A stretch of DNA of 10,327 nt from Hemicentrotus pulcherrimus (GCA_003118195.1 BEXV01004653.1:14378-24704); one strand, 5' to 3'. Positions 1 to 8,130 are shown, numbered from the stretch's first letter. The notes: a model not told the origin generated them from the letters alone. Made by a program: numbers and translations.

Positions 1-226
1 TATGTATCCACAGTAGCCCATATCAGTATTAATGCTGCTCTGCCTGCGAGTCCTGCGATTATCACTACTCCAGCAATTGTCAGGTATCCATTTACACCTG
101 GGTGGAGAGTGGGAAATGTGGAATAATGTCTTGCCAAAGCACAGTAGTGCCGTGCGAAATTCAAACTCTCAACCCTTGAATTGAGTATCAAATGATTGAA
201 CCACTATACCATGACGCCGTCATGTT
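1..226 (-). mobile_element. tRNA-derived SINE, degraded, possibly cut by the window edge
   Basis: On the minus strand the head carries an A-box-like TGGTATAGTGG (complement of 201-211) and a B-box-like AGTTTGAATTTC (complement of 156-167). The B box differs from GGTTCGAATCC mainly by CpG decay. The two boxes have tRNA-like spacing. The body that follows (about 60-150) includes the TTGCCAAAG and CACCTGGGTGG blocks, which I associate from memory with tRNA-SINEs of marine invertebrates. The part from 1 to about 80 may be SINE tail or flank; its end is outside the window. The head ends next to the TA that opens the element at 229. There is no sign of a functional tRNA gene: the acceptor stem and anticodon arm are not intact. 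Confidence 0.6.
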
Positions 227-426
227 GATAGGGACTTTTAGATTGAGTGGACGTGAACACGACGAACGCCGACTGATGATGCGTGTCAGCGTACTTAACT
301 GCCCATGTTGACTACAATTAGAAATGTTTTAGATTGCGCTTGAAGATACATGTACACACATGCAGGAAGTAACATTATGAACATCATGGAAAAAGAAAGA
401 GGACAAAATTCCTCATACAACCCTTA

Positions 427-541
427 ACAAAAGACCATCCCTTCACTGCTATTATGTAAAAATGTGTAGAACAGGTGAATATGCATGTGACACCTGTTCT
501 ACACATTTTTACATGACAGCAGGGAAGGGATATTCCTTTGT
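427..541. repeat. Long inverted repeat (51-bp arms, 13-nt loop)
   Basis: Arms 427-477 and 491-541 pair at 45 of 51 positions by my count, with the 24 bp nearest the loop perfectly complementary. The loop (478-490) contains ATGCAT. The mismatches cluster in the outer half. This is a fold-back/MITE-type structure; transcribed, it would form a stable hairpin. It is longer than a usual microRNA precursor stem. Confidence 0.85.
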
Positions 542-584
542 CTACCTGAGGAACTGTTTATTTTATGCGCACGCGGCATATTAG

Positions 585-635
585 TACCTTGAGCATGTAA
601 AGGCGCTATATAAATATAAATATGTATGTATGTAC
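585..635 (+). repeat. SINE-like 3' end with short AT-rich tail
   Basis: The segment contains ACCTTGAGCATG followed by GGCGCTATATAAAT and then TATGTATGTATGTA. A GCGCTATATAA-type word just before a simple-repeat tail recurs at 5738-5785 in this window, and I associate it with the 3' ends of invertebrate SINE-like repeats. No tRNA-like head was seen upstream, so it may be a truncated copy inside the TIR element. Confidence 0.4.
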
Positions 636-821
636 AAGATTTAGATAAATCGACGTTGACGCATTGTCGATCGCCGACTGAGACGACGTAACGCATGCGC
701 AGTGCCTTAAAATGACGTCACACGTTGCAGTCAAAGCTGTCGACGTGCAAATCTAAAAGTCCCTACTTTTAATAAAGGGCAGCTCCCGGCAAACCAACAC
801 CAAAACCCCGGCTACGCTAAT

Positions 822-974
822 TTATGCCTCGGTCACAAATGCCATTACGAACTGCTACGAACGCCGTACGAACTATTTTCAGACAATGGAAATTCGGGAA
901 GACAATGGAAAAACAGGGAGATTCGTAGTCGTACGAAGTTAACGTTTGTACGAACCTTTGTGACCGTAGCATAA
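822..974. mobile_element. Short TIR element (MITE), about 153 bp
   Basis: The left end TTATGCCTCGGTCACAAA (822-839) and the reverse complement of the right end TTATGCTACGGTCACAAA (957-974) match at 16 of 18 positions. The interior repeats TACGAAC or its complement GTTCGTA several times (844-871, 925-957), so the element is partly self-complementary. There is no coding capacity. The superfamily and target duplication are unclear; TTA/TAA at the ends would suit a 3-bp duplication but is also simply part of the inverted repeat. Confidence 0.65.
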
Positions 975-2250
975 AATGTATTCGTTTGTCTTTTTCAATT
1001 ATTTAAATACATTACATGCTTTGATCTGCACTAATGTTGATTTTCAGCAAATGCGTATGAATTCAGTCTGTATTTATATAGACACAACAACAACGACATC
1101 AAAAACAACAGCATATACTTACATATCTTTACAAATTACAAAAATGGAAACAGTAATAAAATCAAAAAGAGAACGAGAATTTTCATAAACAATTTCGTTT
1201 TTTTTATATTTTTTTTTACATCAAATGATGATTGACTGGTAGTCATGTAATAATGTGCCTTTTTTTCCTGTTATCACGATACTTATGACGGCAATAAAAT
1301 TCTGCCTTGAGTTAAAAAAAAGGTTAAGACCCATCAAGCTTTTCAGGTACGTTTTTGTTAGTATAAGCGATGTGTGTAAGTAAGGAAAAACTCTCATCCC
1401 ACCCCTCCCCCTTTAAGAGCTAAAAAAATATTCCATAAAAGTAGATATTGAAATCTTCACCATGTGGAGTTAATCAAGCAAGCAAGCAAAACAAATATTA
1501 TCGAAACTCAGGTGCGTCCCTGTAATACTTCAATCATGATTTGTATCATGTATCCGTCTATCTTTCTTTAAATGTCACCGGGTTTCCATTATTAAAGGTT
1601 GACATTTACCTAGCAAAGGAAAGTCCATCTTGATATCAAAATAGTTGTAATACAGGCAATAAAATGAGCAAAATCGGATTAAAAATAGGAAAACACTGAC
1701 TTTTTCAACTGTCAATCAATCAAATACAATATTCGCTCATTTGAACCCCTAAATCCTTACCTTAATTCTTATAACTGGACTTTAACAAACTTTTACGGAT
1801 TCCGTTTTGTTTTTTCCTTTTCTGCTTTTATGAAAAACCGATTAAATATCAGGGTAGATTTTCCCTTTTGTGGTGGAGATTAATTGATTTTCACGCGATG
1901 GAAAACGTGTATTTCTGGTCAAAAATCACGAACTTAGCTCTTGTTTACGCAGGTATGATGTAGCCATCAACTTTATATATCAATTTGAGAAGGCCATGTC
2001 TACTCCAAATTTTAATGACGCACATGGACATATTTTTCCTGGAGACCCTTGGATGAATCATTAAAGTACGTGGTGCCTTGTTGGAACGTGGATGCTATTC
2101 TGAGTTTTAAAAAACACTTCATAAAAACTTTCACGCTCATTATATAAAGAAAGATCTCGTAGAAGCATGCAAATAAGGTGTGATATCGATGAAAATACAG
2201 AAATTCAAGGCGCTAAAGGACTTTTTGTCTGAATAATAATGATCAGAGAG
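975..2250. other. A+T-rich non-coding stretch, nothing firm
   Basis: Open frames are short and of low complexity, for example at 976-1188. Homopolymer T and A runs occur near 1199-1216 and 1313-1322, and a short CAAG run sits at 1478-1490. A weak inverted pair, AAATGTCA/TGACATTT, lies at 1570-1607. I recognise no exon, RNA gene or transposon terminus. Confidence 0.5.
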
Positions 2251-2290
2251 AATTAATGGCAGAACAAAATTCAACTCCGGATAAGGTTCA

Positions 2291-2347
2291 ACGTTACACA
2301 TACGCACCCGTTCACATCACATACATACACACCAACACCCACACAAA
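2291..2347 (+). repeat. Degenerate CA-rich simple repeat
   Basis: The stretch is built from CACA, CATACA and CACC words with irregular interruptions, as in a decayed (CA)n microsatellite. The open frame across it (2256-2474) is a by-product of this composition. Confidence 0.5.
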
Positions 2348-4246
2348 CTGTAATCATTATAATGTGCACTGGAAATTTCCATCTTTAATGTACACGACTT
2401 TAATACGATATTCAAATATTGCATTTTTTTACGTTAAAATCTCAATAATCTTCTGCCACAGCCCGAATATCTGATTAGGTTTTAAACTAATATGCTTTCA
2501 TTTGTTTTCTTCATTAATGTTGTCATCCTTTTTTCACTTTTCTGTCCATCATAAAATACACATATAGGCCTAATAAGTGAGTTCGTAATTAGGATTTGCG
2601 CATGGGCAGATAAAGGTCATTCGTACCCAAATTGTAAAACCATTGAGACGAATACTCGGATCGTGCTCATGAAAGTTATGTAATAAGTATTCATTTATGC
2701 ACCAACAGTACATTTATCTGATACACAGGTGGAAGTATTCTTCTCAAGAGGCAAACAAAAGGTATTCATAAAGCACCTCCATCCCTTTGGCAGTGATTAT
2801 TCTAAAATGCACAAGTGGGACATATCCATTGTAAAGATCTATGGATATTTTGGAGTCATGCGGTCCATAGCTATTAACGAAGTACGAACTCGCTTATTGT
2901 TTTCTTTTTATTTCTTAGACAATTTTTAAATTTGTTTTAGTCTTGTAGTTTTTCGTCTAAAGTGTTCTTTTCATATTCTTGATTTGTTTTGTCTCTATAA
3001 TTCTTATTTCCCTTATAAGTGCTATTTTACTGGACATACTATTTTACACCGTTCACAGCAACCATTAATATTGTCATATGCTTTTCACAGTGTTGGACCA
3101 TAATAAATCGTCTATTCGTAAGCCTATATCATGCATAAACGGGAGTGGTATCGTCGAGTACACAGAGAGGAAAAGAAAAGGAGAAGAAAACGATATTCGT
3201 CATTGCAAAAAGAACATGAGAATAAAAGACCTAACACAACGCGAAGTTTCTTCGTGAAATCCTTTCAAACTGACCATCTCTGGAATCTTTAAGTGAATGA
3301 AGGGTCTAAGTGCTCAGAGCCACAAGGGCGTTAGCTTTGTTTATTTTACAAAGTTATTACAACCGTTTGACTCTCAGGAGATGAAATATAGGCGTCGATT
3401 TTAATGTCAAGGTTGATGCTTTTTGTTAAAAAAACTTGTAGCAATGAAAGTAATATCAATTACTGTTTTTAACAAATTGACCGAGATCATATTCTCAAGC
3501 AAAGGTATTTTTTGGCCTCCTGTCATTTTGTTACGTGTTTTTACTATGTGAAACAAGGTTAAATAAGGAATAGAATAATGAAACTGTGGAATAACCTGAC
3601 CCAGATATCTTCGCAACCAGCAATTTCTCAATACTTCCCAAAAATATTCAAAAAACTCACCTCATAGCATAATAACACAATTGTAAAATAAGTTTGAACA
3701 TGTTTATGGAAAATCTGCTGTGTAAATACATCATTATTAATATTAGTATAATTATTGATTGTTTTTGTTTGATTTGATTCGATAGCATTAGTATGTTATT
3801 ATCATGTAACAATTATTGTTGGTTAACCGGTGTTTTAAAGAACATAACTTTTGAGAAATATTTTATTTTAATTGTATATTTTAAAAAATGTCGTGAAATC
3901 GCCTCAAGTGGGTTTTTTAAAGACCCAATAACGCTTATTCCATAGAAATCATCTTCGTTTTACCGATACACAATACGCCATCAAGTTCTTTGCCTGGTTC
4001 TTCCTTTACAAAAGGTGCTTTACAAGGCGATTGAAATTGCACTAGGGTGATTTAGCAAAAGTCTTTGCGATCGTTTTAGAGCAATATTCATGATCAGCTC
4101 CAAGGAGATCTCCTACATAATCATAATGGATCACTGATACAGAAAAAAAAATCATTATTCTCATTTTATTTTCGTATTAGAAACAAAAAACTTCAATTTG
4201 CTAAGAGATTTTCCTGTCATATCTAAAGTCACCATTTTAAGCGTTG
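2348..4246. other. A+T-rich non-coding stretch, nothing firm
   Basis: I read both strands for exon-like hydrophobic or conserved motifs, including a TM2-type NLAxxDL for the receptor gene, and found none. The longest frames (2729-2929 plus, 3407-3631 minus) have no recognisable motif. A very A+T-rich patch lies at 3720-3900. This may be intron 1 of the receptor gene, which runs in this direction. Confidence 0.5.
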
Positions 4247-4248
4247 AA

Positions 4249-4320
4249 GTGCACAGAGGAATTGATCTCATTCTAAACTCTGTTATCACAATAATCTCAG
4301 TGTTTAGAATGAGTTGCACT
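4249..4320. repeat. Imperfect hairpin
   Basis: CTCATTCTAAAC (4267-4278) pairs perfectly with GTTTAGAATGAG (4302-4313), and three more pairs continue toward the loop after one mismatch. Outside the stem, AGTGCA near 4250 can pair with TGCACT at 4315-4320, but this leaves an asymmetric bulge of about a dozen bases on one side. Confidence 0.6.
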
Positions 4321-4710
4321 TTACCTTACAGCCAATGAAATCAATGTATCTAAAACAAATGCAAAAAGTTACAGGGGTTTCAAATGTTTTAAAAAGGTAA
4401 GTATTATACCAACATATTAGGAGTCTGGCAAATGATGATACTTGTATTTCTAACTTGCTCCTTACAAAATTTGTCACTATCAGTAACTTCGCTATTTCCA
4501 GTATCAAACTTAATTTTTAAAAAAAATGTTTAATAAAAATGTCAATCCAATAGTTACCCTTTTCCTTTGAGGAAAACAGGCTAAAAGCTATTGTATATAT
4601 TCGAAATGAACAAACAGTTTGTATTTTCTAGTCCAACTCTAGATCTCCCCCACTTTCAACATTTTCTCCTCCTGCTTTATATCCCCATCATTACATATTC
4701 TCCCAAAGCC
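4321..4710. other. Non-coding stretch, nothing firm
   Basis: The sequence is A+T-rich, with frames such as 4304-4507 (minus) and 4591-4800 (plus) that show no recognisable motif. It is likely part of the receptor gene's first intron. Confidence 0.45.
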
Positions 4711-5274
4711 CAGAGGCGGTGCTCCCGAGGGGAGGGCATGGGGGTAAAATGCTCTTCATTTTTTTTTTCAAGAATCCCCAAAGTCCTCCTTTTTATGTAA
4801 GATAAATGCCCCTTCCCTTTCTCATAAGTGTCCCCCTTTTCACCTCAGATAAGTGCACATATTCAAGTCTGAAAGGTGCCCTCATTACTTTGATAAGTGC
4901 CCCCTTTTCTTTGAAATACATTTTCTATTCCACTTTTTAGAAGTGACCCTCTTATAGAAGTGCACATTTTACATTGACATTACATTTTCTATTGTCACTA
5001 TTATCACTATCAAAGTGTGCCCTGTCATATATAAATTCAAAGAATCGGAGCGGATTTGAGTAGTAACAGATACTCTATTTTTACCAGCACAATGAAAGGC
5101 AGTGAATCGGGGGAATGTGACACAATGCCCCAAATTTCATGAGAACCATTATTTTTTTTTACTTTGAGGTTGCCCTTTGTAAGCGCTTTTCCTCTTCAGA
5201 AAGTGCACACTCTGTAAGTTACCCCAGCCCTCCTCCACCCCCCCCCCTCCTTGAAAGACGCTCCGCCGCCCCTG
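4711..5274. mobile_element. Non-autonomous element of TGCCCC units with short TIR-like ends
   Basis: The left end CAGAGGCGG (4711-4719) and the reverse complement of the right end CAGGGGCGG (5266-5274) match at 8 of 9 positions. A G-rich zone follows each end when read inward: 4725-4744 at the left, and the complement of the C run at 5236-5250 at the right. Between them are degenerate units like ATAAGTGCCCCCTTTTC at 20-40-bp spacing (about 4800-5220). The flanks CAAAGCC (4704-4710) and CAAACTT (5275-5281) agree at 5 of 7 positions and could be a decayed target duplication, but this is weak. There is no transposase frame. The element lies about 135 bp downstream of the receptor exon's donor, so it is inside intron 1. 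Confidence 0.5.
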
Positions 5275-5403
5275 CAAACTTTACAGTCCTCAACGAGAGT
5301 TCATGAAGTACGAACCCCAGAACAATGAACGTATGAATTAATGAATCTTCGAATAAAAGAACTTTTGGGATAACGATCATTCGGAAATAGCGAGCTGTAA
5401 ACA

Positions 5404-5409
5404 ACTTAC
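5404..5409 (-). other. Splice donor of the GPCR exon
   Basis: The minus strand reads ATATCG|GTAAGTTG. GTAAGT is a consensus U1 donor hexamer, and it falls exactly where class A receptors reach the end of intracellular loop 1. This fixes the exon end at 5410 and shows that the open frame continuing to 5219 is not coding. Confidence 0.75.
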
Positions 5410-5596
5410 CGATATTACGGAGTTTGTGATGAAGACTCACGGCAGCGATGATCATGATGTTGCCGCATGTACCGATCATAGCGTTGATTGTTGTCCATAC
5501 CTGAACGATCGTATGGACGACTACCTGATCGGAGTAGGGGTTACGGTACTGCGTCATATTTCCATCGTACACTGTCATTATCGTGCCTGAGGACAT
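5410..5596 (-). CDS. First coding exon of a class A (rhodopsin-family) GPCR, partial gene
   Basis: Reading from the ATG at 5596 gives 62 codons plus one base (phase 1) before a consensus donor, G|GTAAGT, whose GT lies at 5409-5408. Residues 1-24 are polar and carry one N-glycosylation sequon (N13-M-T). Residues about 25-55 form one hydrophobic helix ending in GTCGNIMIIAAVSL, with N46 in the position of the invariant TM1 Asn (1.50). Then comes HHKLRNIG, a typical first intracellular loop (LRN), so the next exon should open with TM2 (NxFxxNLAxxDL in the family). The open frame runs on past 5410 to 5219, but that part is intron and transposon sequence. A second donor-like GTGAGT (5440-5435) would remove the LRN motif and is less likely. 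The start could be M1 (5596) or M7 (5578); a CAG just upstream (5589-5587) could be a splice acceptor, making this the second exon with M7 as start. The ligand cannot be inferred. No further receptor exon was found in the window. Confidence 0.8.
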
Positions 5597-5659
5597 AATA
5601 TAATTTATAACGTACTGGGCTACATGTATAATAAATACAAAATATTATTCCTTGAAATG

Positions 5660-5785
5660 CTAGAGCGCCGTACGGCAGCCGTGCTAAAGCCAGGGTAATA
5701 ATAGTGAGCGCCAGGAGGGTCAAATCTGACGGACATGAGCGCTATACAAGAACCCACTATTATTATTATTATTATTATTATTATT
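5660..5785 (+). mobile_element. SINE-like 3' end with ATT tail
   Basis: The segment holds GTGAGCGCC near 5703, then GGACATGAGCGCTATACAAG (5731-5750) and a clean trinucleotide ATT run at 5758-5785. The GCGCTATA word just before a simple-repeat tail resembles 585-635. No convincing A or B box was seen upstream, so this is a truncated copy or its head is too decayed to see. It ends 162-190 bp upstream of the receptor ATG on the opposite strand. Confidence 0.45.
5758..5785 (+). repeat. ATT trinucleotide microsatellite
   Basis: This is a pure 28-nt run of the trinucleotide TAT/ATT, probably the tail of the SINE-like segment before it. Confidence 0.9.
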
Positions 5786-5823
5786 GTTTTTGCATTACTT
5801 CACATAAACTATATACCTTCAAC

Positions 5824-6170
5824 CAACATCGGCCTTAGCTGGACGTTACATCAACGTCGGCAATAGTTGGCAAAGTCTCAGTCGATCGATGAGCCAATGT
5901 TGGCTAGACGCTGGGCTATCGTCTTCATTTTGTCACTGGTACACGGTAGGTAGGCCGATGGTTAAACGACATAATGGCAAACGTCGGAACTACATAAGGT
6001 CGGCTTAGCCGCAGTCGGCAAGCCAACGTTTGTCGAACGTCAGGCCGTTAATTGTCTATTCTGATATACGATGTATTTGGTTTGCCATACAGCGTTGAAC
6101 AAATGTTAGAAATATGGTCGGCCCAGTCGCCGTCTGCAATCCAACGTTGGCAAGATGGACAGAAAGACGT
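5824..6170. repeat. Degenerate tandem repeat, about 120-130 bp unit, about three copies
   Basis: Three blocks can be lined up by CCAATGTTGG (5894), CCAACGTTTG (6023) and CCAACGTTGG (6141), spaced 129 and 118 bp. The second and third blocks also share GGTCGGCYYAGYCGC about 24 bp before that word. Words such as ACGTCGGC and AACGTCGG recur. Many are palindromic or nearly so, and the G+C content is higher than the surroundings. No coding frame exists. Confidence 0.55.
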
Positions 6171-7050
6171 CGTGTTTGATCGGAAATACTTACGGAAAAT
6201 CAATCTAAGTCAATTACAATAGGCTAAGCCTTGTGTGTCGCCGTTTGAAATGTTCGAACAGTTTAATGACATAATCATTGCAGGATTTGCGAATCTTTTA
6301 TAAAGACAATACATTAGTGTATTCAAAGTGCCCTTGAGTTGATTTATTTAAAACTGAAAACAAAAAACCTTTAAAACTATAAACAAAAGGCTAGTAATAC
6401 GACGTGTAAGAGGGTATTTACTTGCGCATGACTATATGAATAACATTCAAATCAGAAATTAGGTTTATTGATTACGATGCAAACGAATATGAAGTAAGAG
6501 ACCCTCAAGTAGATTAAAAAAAAAATACATGTTAAGCAATAGAAGGAACGGATAAGGTAAGACTGTAAGAATTTGGGGAAAAAAATAGAAAGGAAATGAA
6601 GCCAGGGAATCTCTTCTAGTAAACTGGATCAACATATTGAAAGCTAACAGTTTAACAAGTGTTAGCTTGTAGTTAACAAAAACATTTGTGAACGCGCCTT
6701 TATAATACACTTACATTATTACGCATAAATATTACGTAAACTGGCGTTTTGAAGTAAAAAAAAACAAAACGTCATTGTTATGAGGGGGGATCCTAATAAT
6801 GCATAATACGAGAGAATTCAAACAGAACAATAACGGGTCAAATCTATCTCAGTTGCATAATTATTATCCGGTGGTAATAAGCTTATATTATATTTTAGAA
6901 CAGTCTATTAACCTAAGCATGCTTTCCTGCATTAATACAACAAAGTTTATAGATTTGTTTTCTTCTATATTGTCGTTTAAAGTAAAAAGACATTGATCTC
7001 AAGAGCGGCAAATTAAACAGTTCATCCCGATAATTACAACATAAATCTAA
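6171..7050. other. A+T-rich non-coding stretch
   Basis: Frames at 6465-6710 (minus) and 6799-6996 (plus) have no recognisable motif and A+T-driven composition. The only structure seen is a small perfect hairpin, AAGCTAACA (6641-6649) with TGTTAGCTT (6660-6668) around a 10-nt loop. Confidence 0.5.
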
Positions 7051-7110
7051 TACGCCATTGAGGTGGAAAACTTCTCAATTCTGATGTTGAACAGATTACA
7101 GGATGGAATA
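7051..7110 (+). repeat. Direct repeat copy 1
   Basis: TGGAAAACTTCTC (7064-7076) is followed 10 bp later by TTGAACAGA, and the same order and near-same spacing appear at 7727-7758. The flanking bases also align (GCCATTGAGG against TGCATTAAGT). See copy 2. Confidence 0.55.
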
Positions 7111-7236
7111 GAGACATTTATCCTGTGAAAATTAGCTTATAAAACATTTCTAAACGTGAAATAGAAAAAAGTATGAACTTTAAACCTAAGGGGAAATAAT
7201 AAACCTAAGCGTGAATAATTTCGAGTGGTGATAGTC

Positions 7237-7498
7237 ATGATGATGATGATGATGAAGATGATGATGATGATGGGGATGATGATGATGATAATGATGAAGA
7301 TGATGGTGATGATGATAATGATGAAGACGATGATGATGATGATGATGGTGATGACGAAGATGATGATGATGATATTAATGATGAAGATGATGATGATGAT
7401 GATAATAATAGTAATAATGAAGATGATGATGATGTTGATGGTATTGATGAAGATGATGATGGTATTAATGAAGATGATGATGATGACGATAATGATGA
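7237..7498 (+). repeat. Interrupted GAT/ATG trinucleotide microsatellite
   Basis: About 260 bp consist of GAT triplets with single-base interruptions (GAA, AAT, GGT, GAC, ATT). The register is kept throughout, so all three frames of each strand stay open and give Asp/Glu, Met or Ser/Ile-rich translations. No splice sites, start context or conserved flank supports coding. Confidence 0.95.
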
Positions 7499-7713
7499 CT
7501 GCTCTATAATGTCGAAAAAATTCAACGCCCTTACTGCGTAAATTTGAGATTTCCCAAAAGTTTCCAAATGAAATGAAAGCACACACCCGCCCCCTCTATT
7601 AACAAAGAATTAATGCATTTTTTAAAATGAATAAATAAATATAACAAAAGAAATAAGAAAAAAAGGAGGGAATACACTTACCTGCATTAAGATTTTCTGA
7701 CGATAAAGCTGTA
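7499..7713. other. Non-coding spacer
   Basis: The sequence is A-rich with no open frame of note. CCTGCATTAAG occurs at 7681-7691 and again at 7715-7725, a local duplication next to direct repeat copy 2. Confidence 0.5.
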
Positions 7714-7776
7714 TCCTGCATTAAGTTGGAAAACTTCTCTGTTTTGGTTTTGAACAGACTTCTGTTGGAAATTTAA
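7714..7776 (+). repeat. Direct repeat copy 2
   Basis: This segment aligns with 7051-7110 at roughly three quarters of positions, with a perfect 13-bp core TGGAAAACTTCTC (7727-7739) and a shared TTGAACAGA. Together the copies bracket the GAT microsatellite in the same orientation. Confidence 0.55.
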
Positions 7777-7800
7777 GAAATAGTTGAGACCATATCTTTC

Positions 7801-8130
7801 AGGCGCTATCGGATCGTCGTCTAACTCTAAATATATGACTATAATTTTACCCGTGGGTTCGATTCCCGCACGGTGAGCAGAAAAAAATGATCATCGCCGT
7901 GTTGTGTGTAAGCGCGCCCCTTCCATCTGTTCTCGAAATAGGCTGGGGTTCAGGGAAAAACACTATGTTCCTCGGATAGGACGTTAACTGGATCAAGAGG
8001 CTCCGGTGCGTAGAAGAGTTAAACGCTCTTAATACACGTTAATACGCTTCACTCCTTGCAAAGAGTAGGGCGTGTCGTTACTACACAACTGGTAATCTAT
8101 ATGAACTGATCTCCGGGTTAGCGAAAGCCT
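7801..8130 (+). mobile_element. tRNA-derived SINE
   Basis: The head has an A-box-like AGGCGCTATCGG (7801-7812) and a nearly perfect B box GGTTCGATTCC (7856-7866), followed by CGCACGGTG, which suits a tRNA T arm. The A-to-B spacing is tRNA-like. The body that follows (about 7870-8130) includes TCCTCGGATAGGACGTTAA and GGTTAGCGAAAGCC blocks, which I associate from memory with marine invertebrate SINE bodies. The 3' end is not sharply defined. The middle of the tRNA part (7824-7850) is A+T-rich and cannot fold as an anticodon arm, so this is not a working tRNA gene. Confidence 0.7.

Larger units (their letters stand above)
229..765. mobile_element. Non-autonomous DNA transposon (MITE-like) with 16-bp TIRs, nested contents
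   Basis: The left end TAGGGACTTTTAGATT (229-244) and the right end (750-765) are perfect inverted repeats of 16 bp. Both start with TA, so the element may be GGGACTTTTAGATT flanked by a TA target duplication, as Tc1/mariner-like elements make. I see no 8-bp duplication outside the TA. The subterminal zones are rich in CG and in ACGT/GTCGAC words on both sides. No transposase frame is present. The interior holds a long hairpin (427-541) and a SINE-like tail (about 585-635), which look like later or captured sequence. The superfamily is uncertain. Confidence 0.65.

Noticed and set aside
1..97. Minus-strand open frame with a hydrophobic, transporter-helix-like translation after a CACCCAG acceptor-like site in matching phase
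   Set aside because: The acceptor-like site and the sequence around it lie in the SINE body (CACCTGGGTGG block), and the hydrophobicity can come from base composition. It does not have the TM2 motif expected after the receptor exon.
2729..2929. 66-residue plus-strand frame preceded by ACACAG, with an AAAAG|GTATTC donor-like site inside
   Set aside because: No recognisable domain, a weak pyrimidine tract, and A+T-driven composition; a tiny exon cannot be excluded but is not supported.
3407..4507. Minus-strand frames at 3407-3631 and 4304-4507 considered as later receptor exons
   Set aside because: Neither contains NLAxxDL, WxxG/C, DRY, CWxP or NPxxY-type receptor motifs, and neither starts at a phase-1 acceptor.
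5219..5409. Continuation of the receptor open frame to a 125-residue protein
   Set aside because: It reads through a consensus GTAAGT donor and ends in the G-rich end of a transposon-like element, giving a poly-Gly tail with no receptor TM2.
7137..7586. Asp/Glu-, Met-, Ser- and Ile-rich open frames across the GAT repeat
   Set aside because: All frames stay open because the trinucleotide repeat keeps register; no start context, splice sites or conserved flanks.
7801..7875. A functional tRNA gene
   Set aside because: Only the A and B boxes and T arm are tRNA-like; the acceptor and anticodon arms do not fold and a SINE body follows directly.
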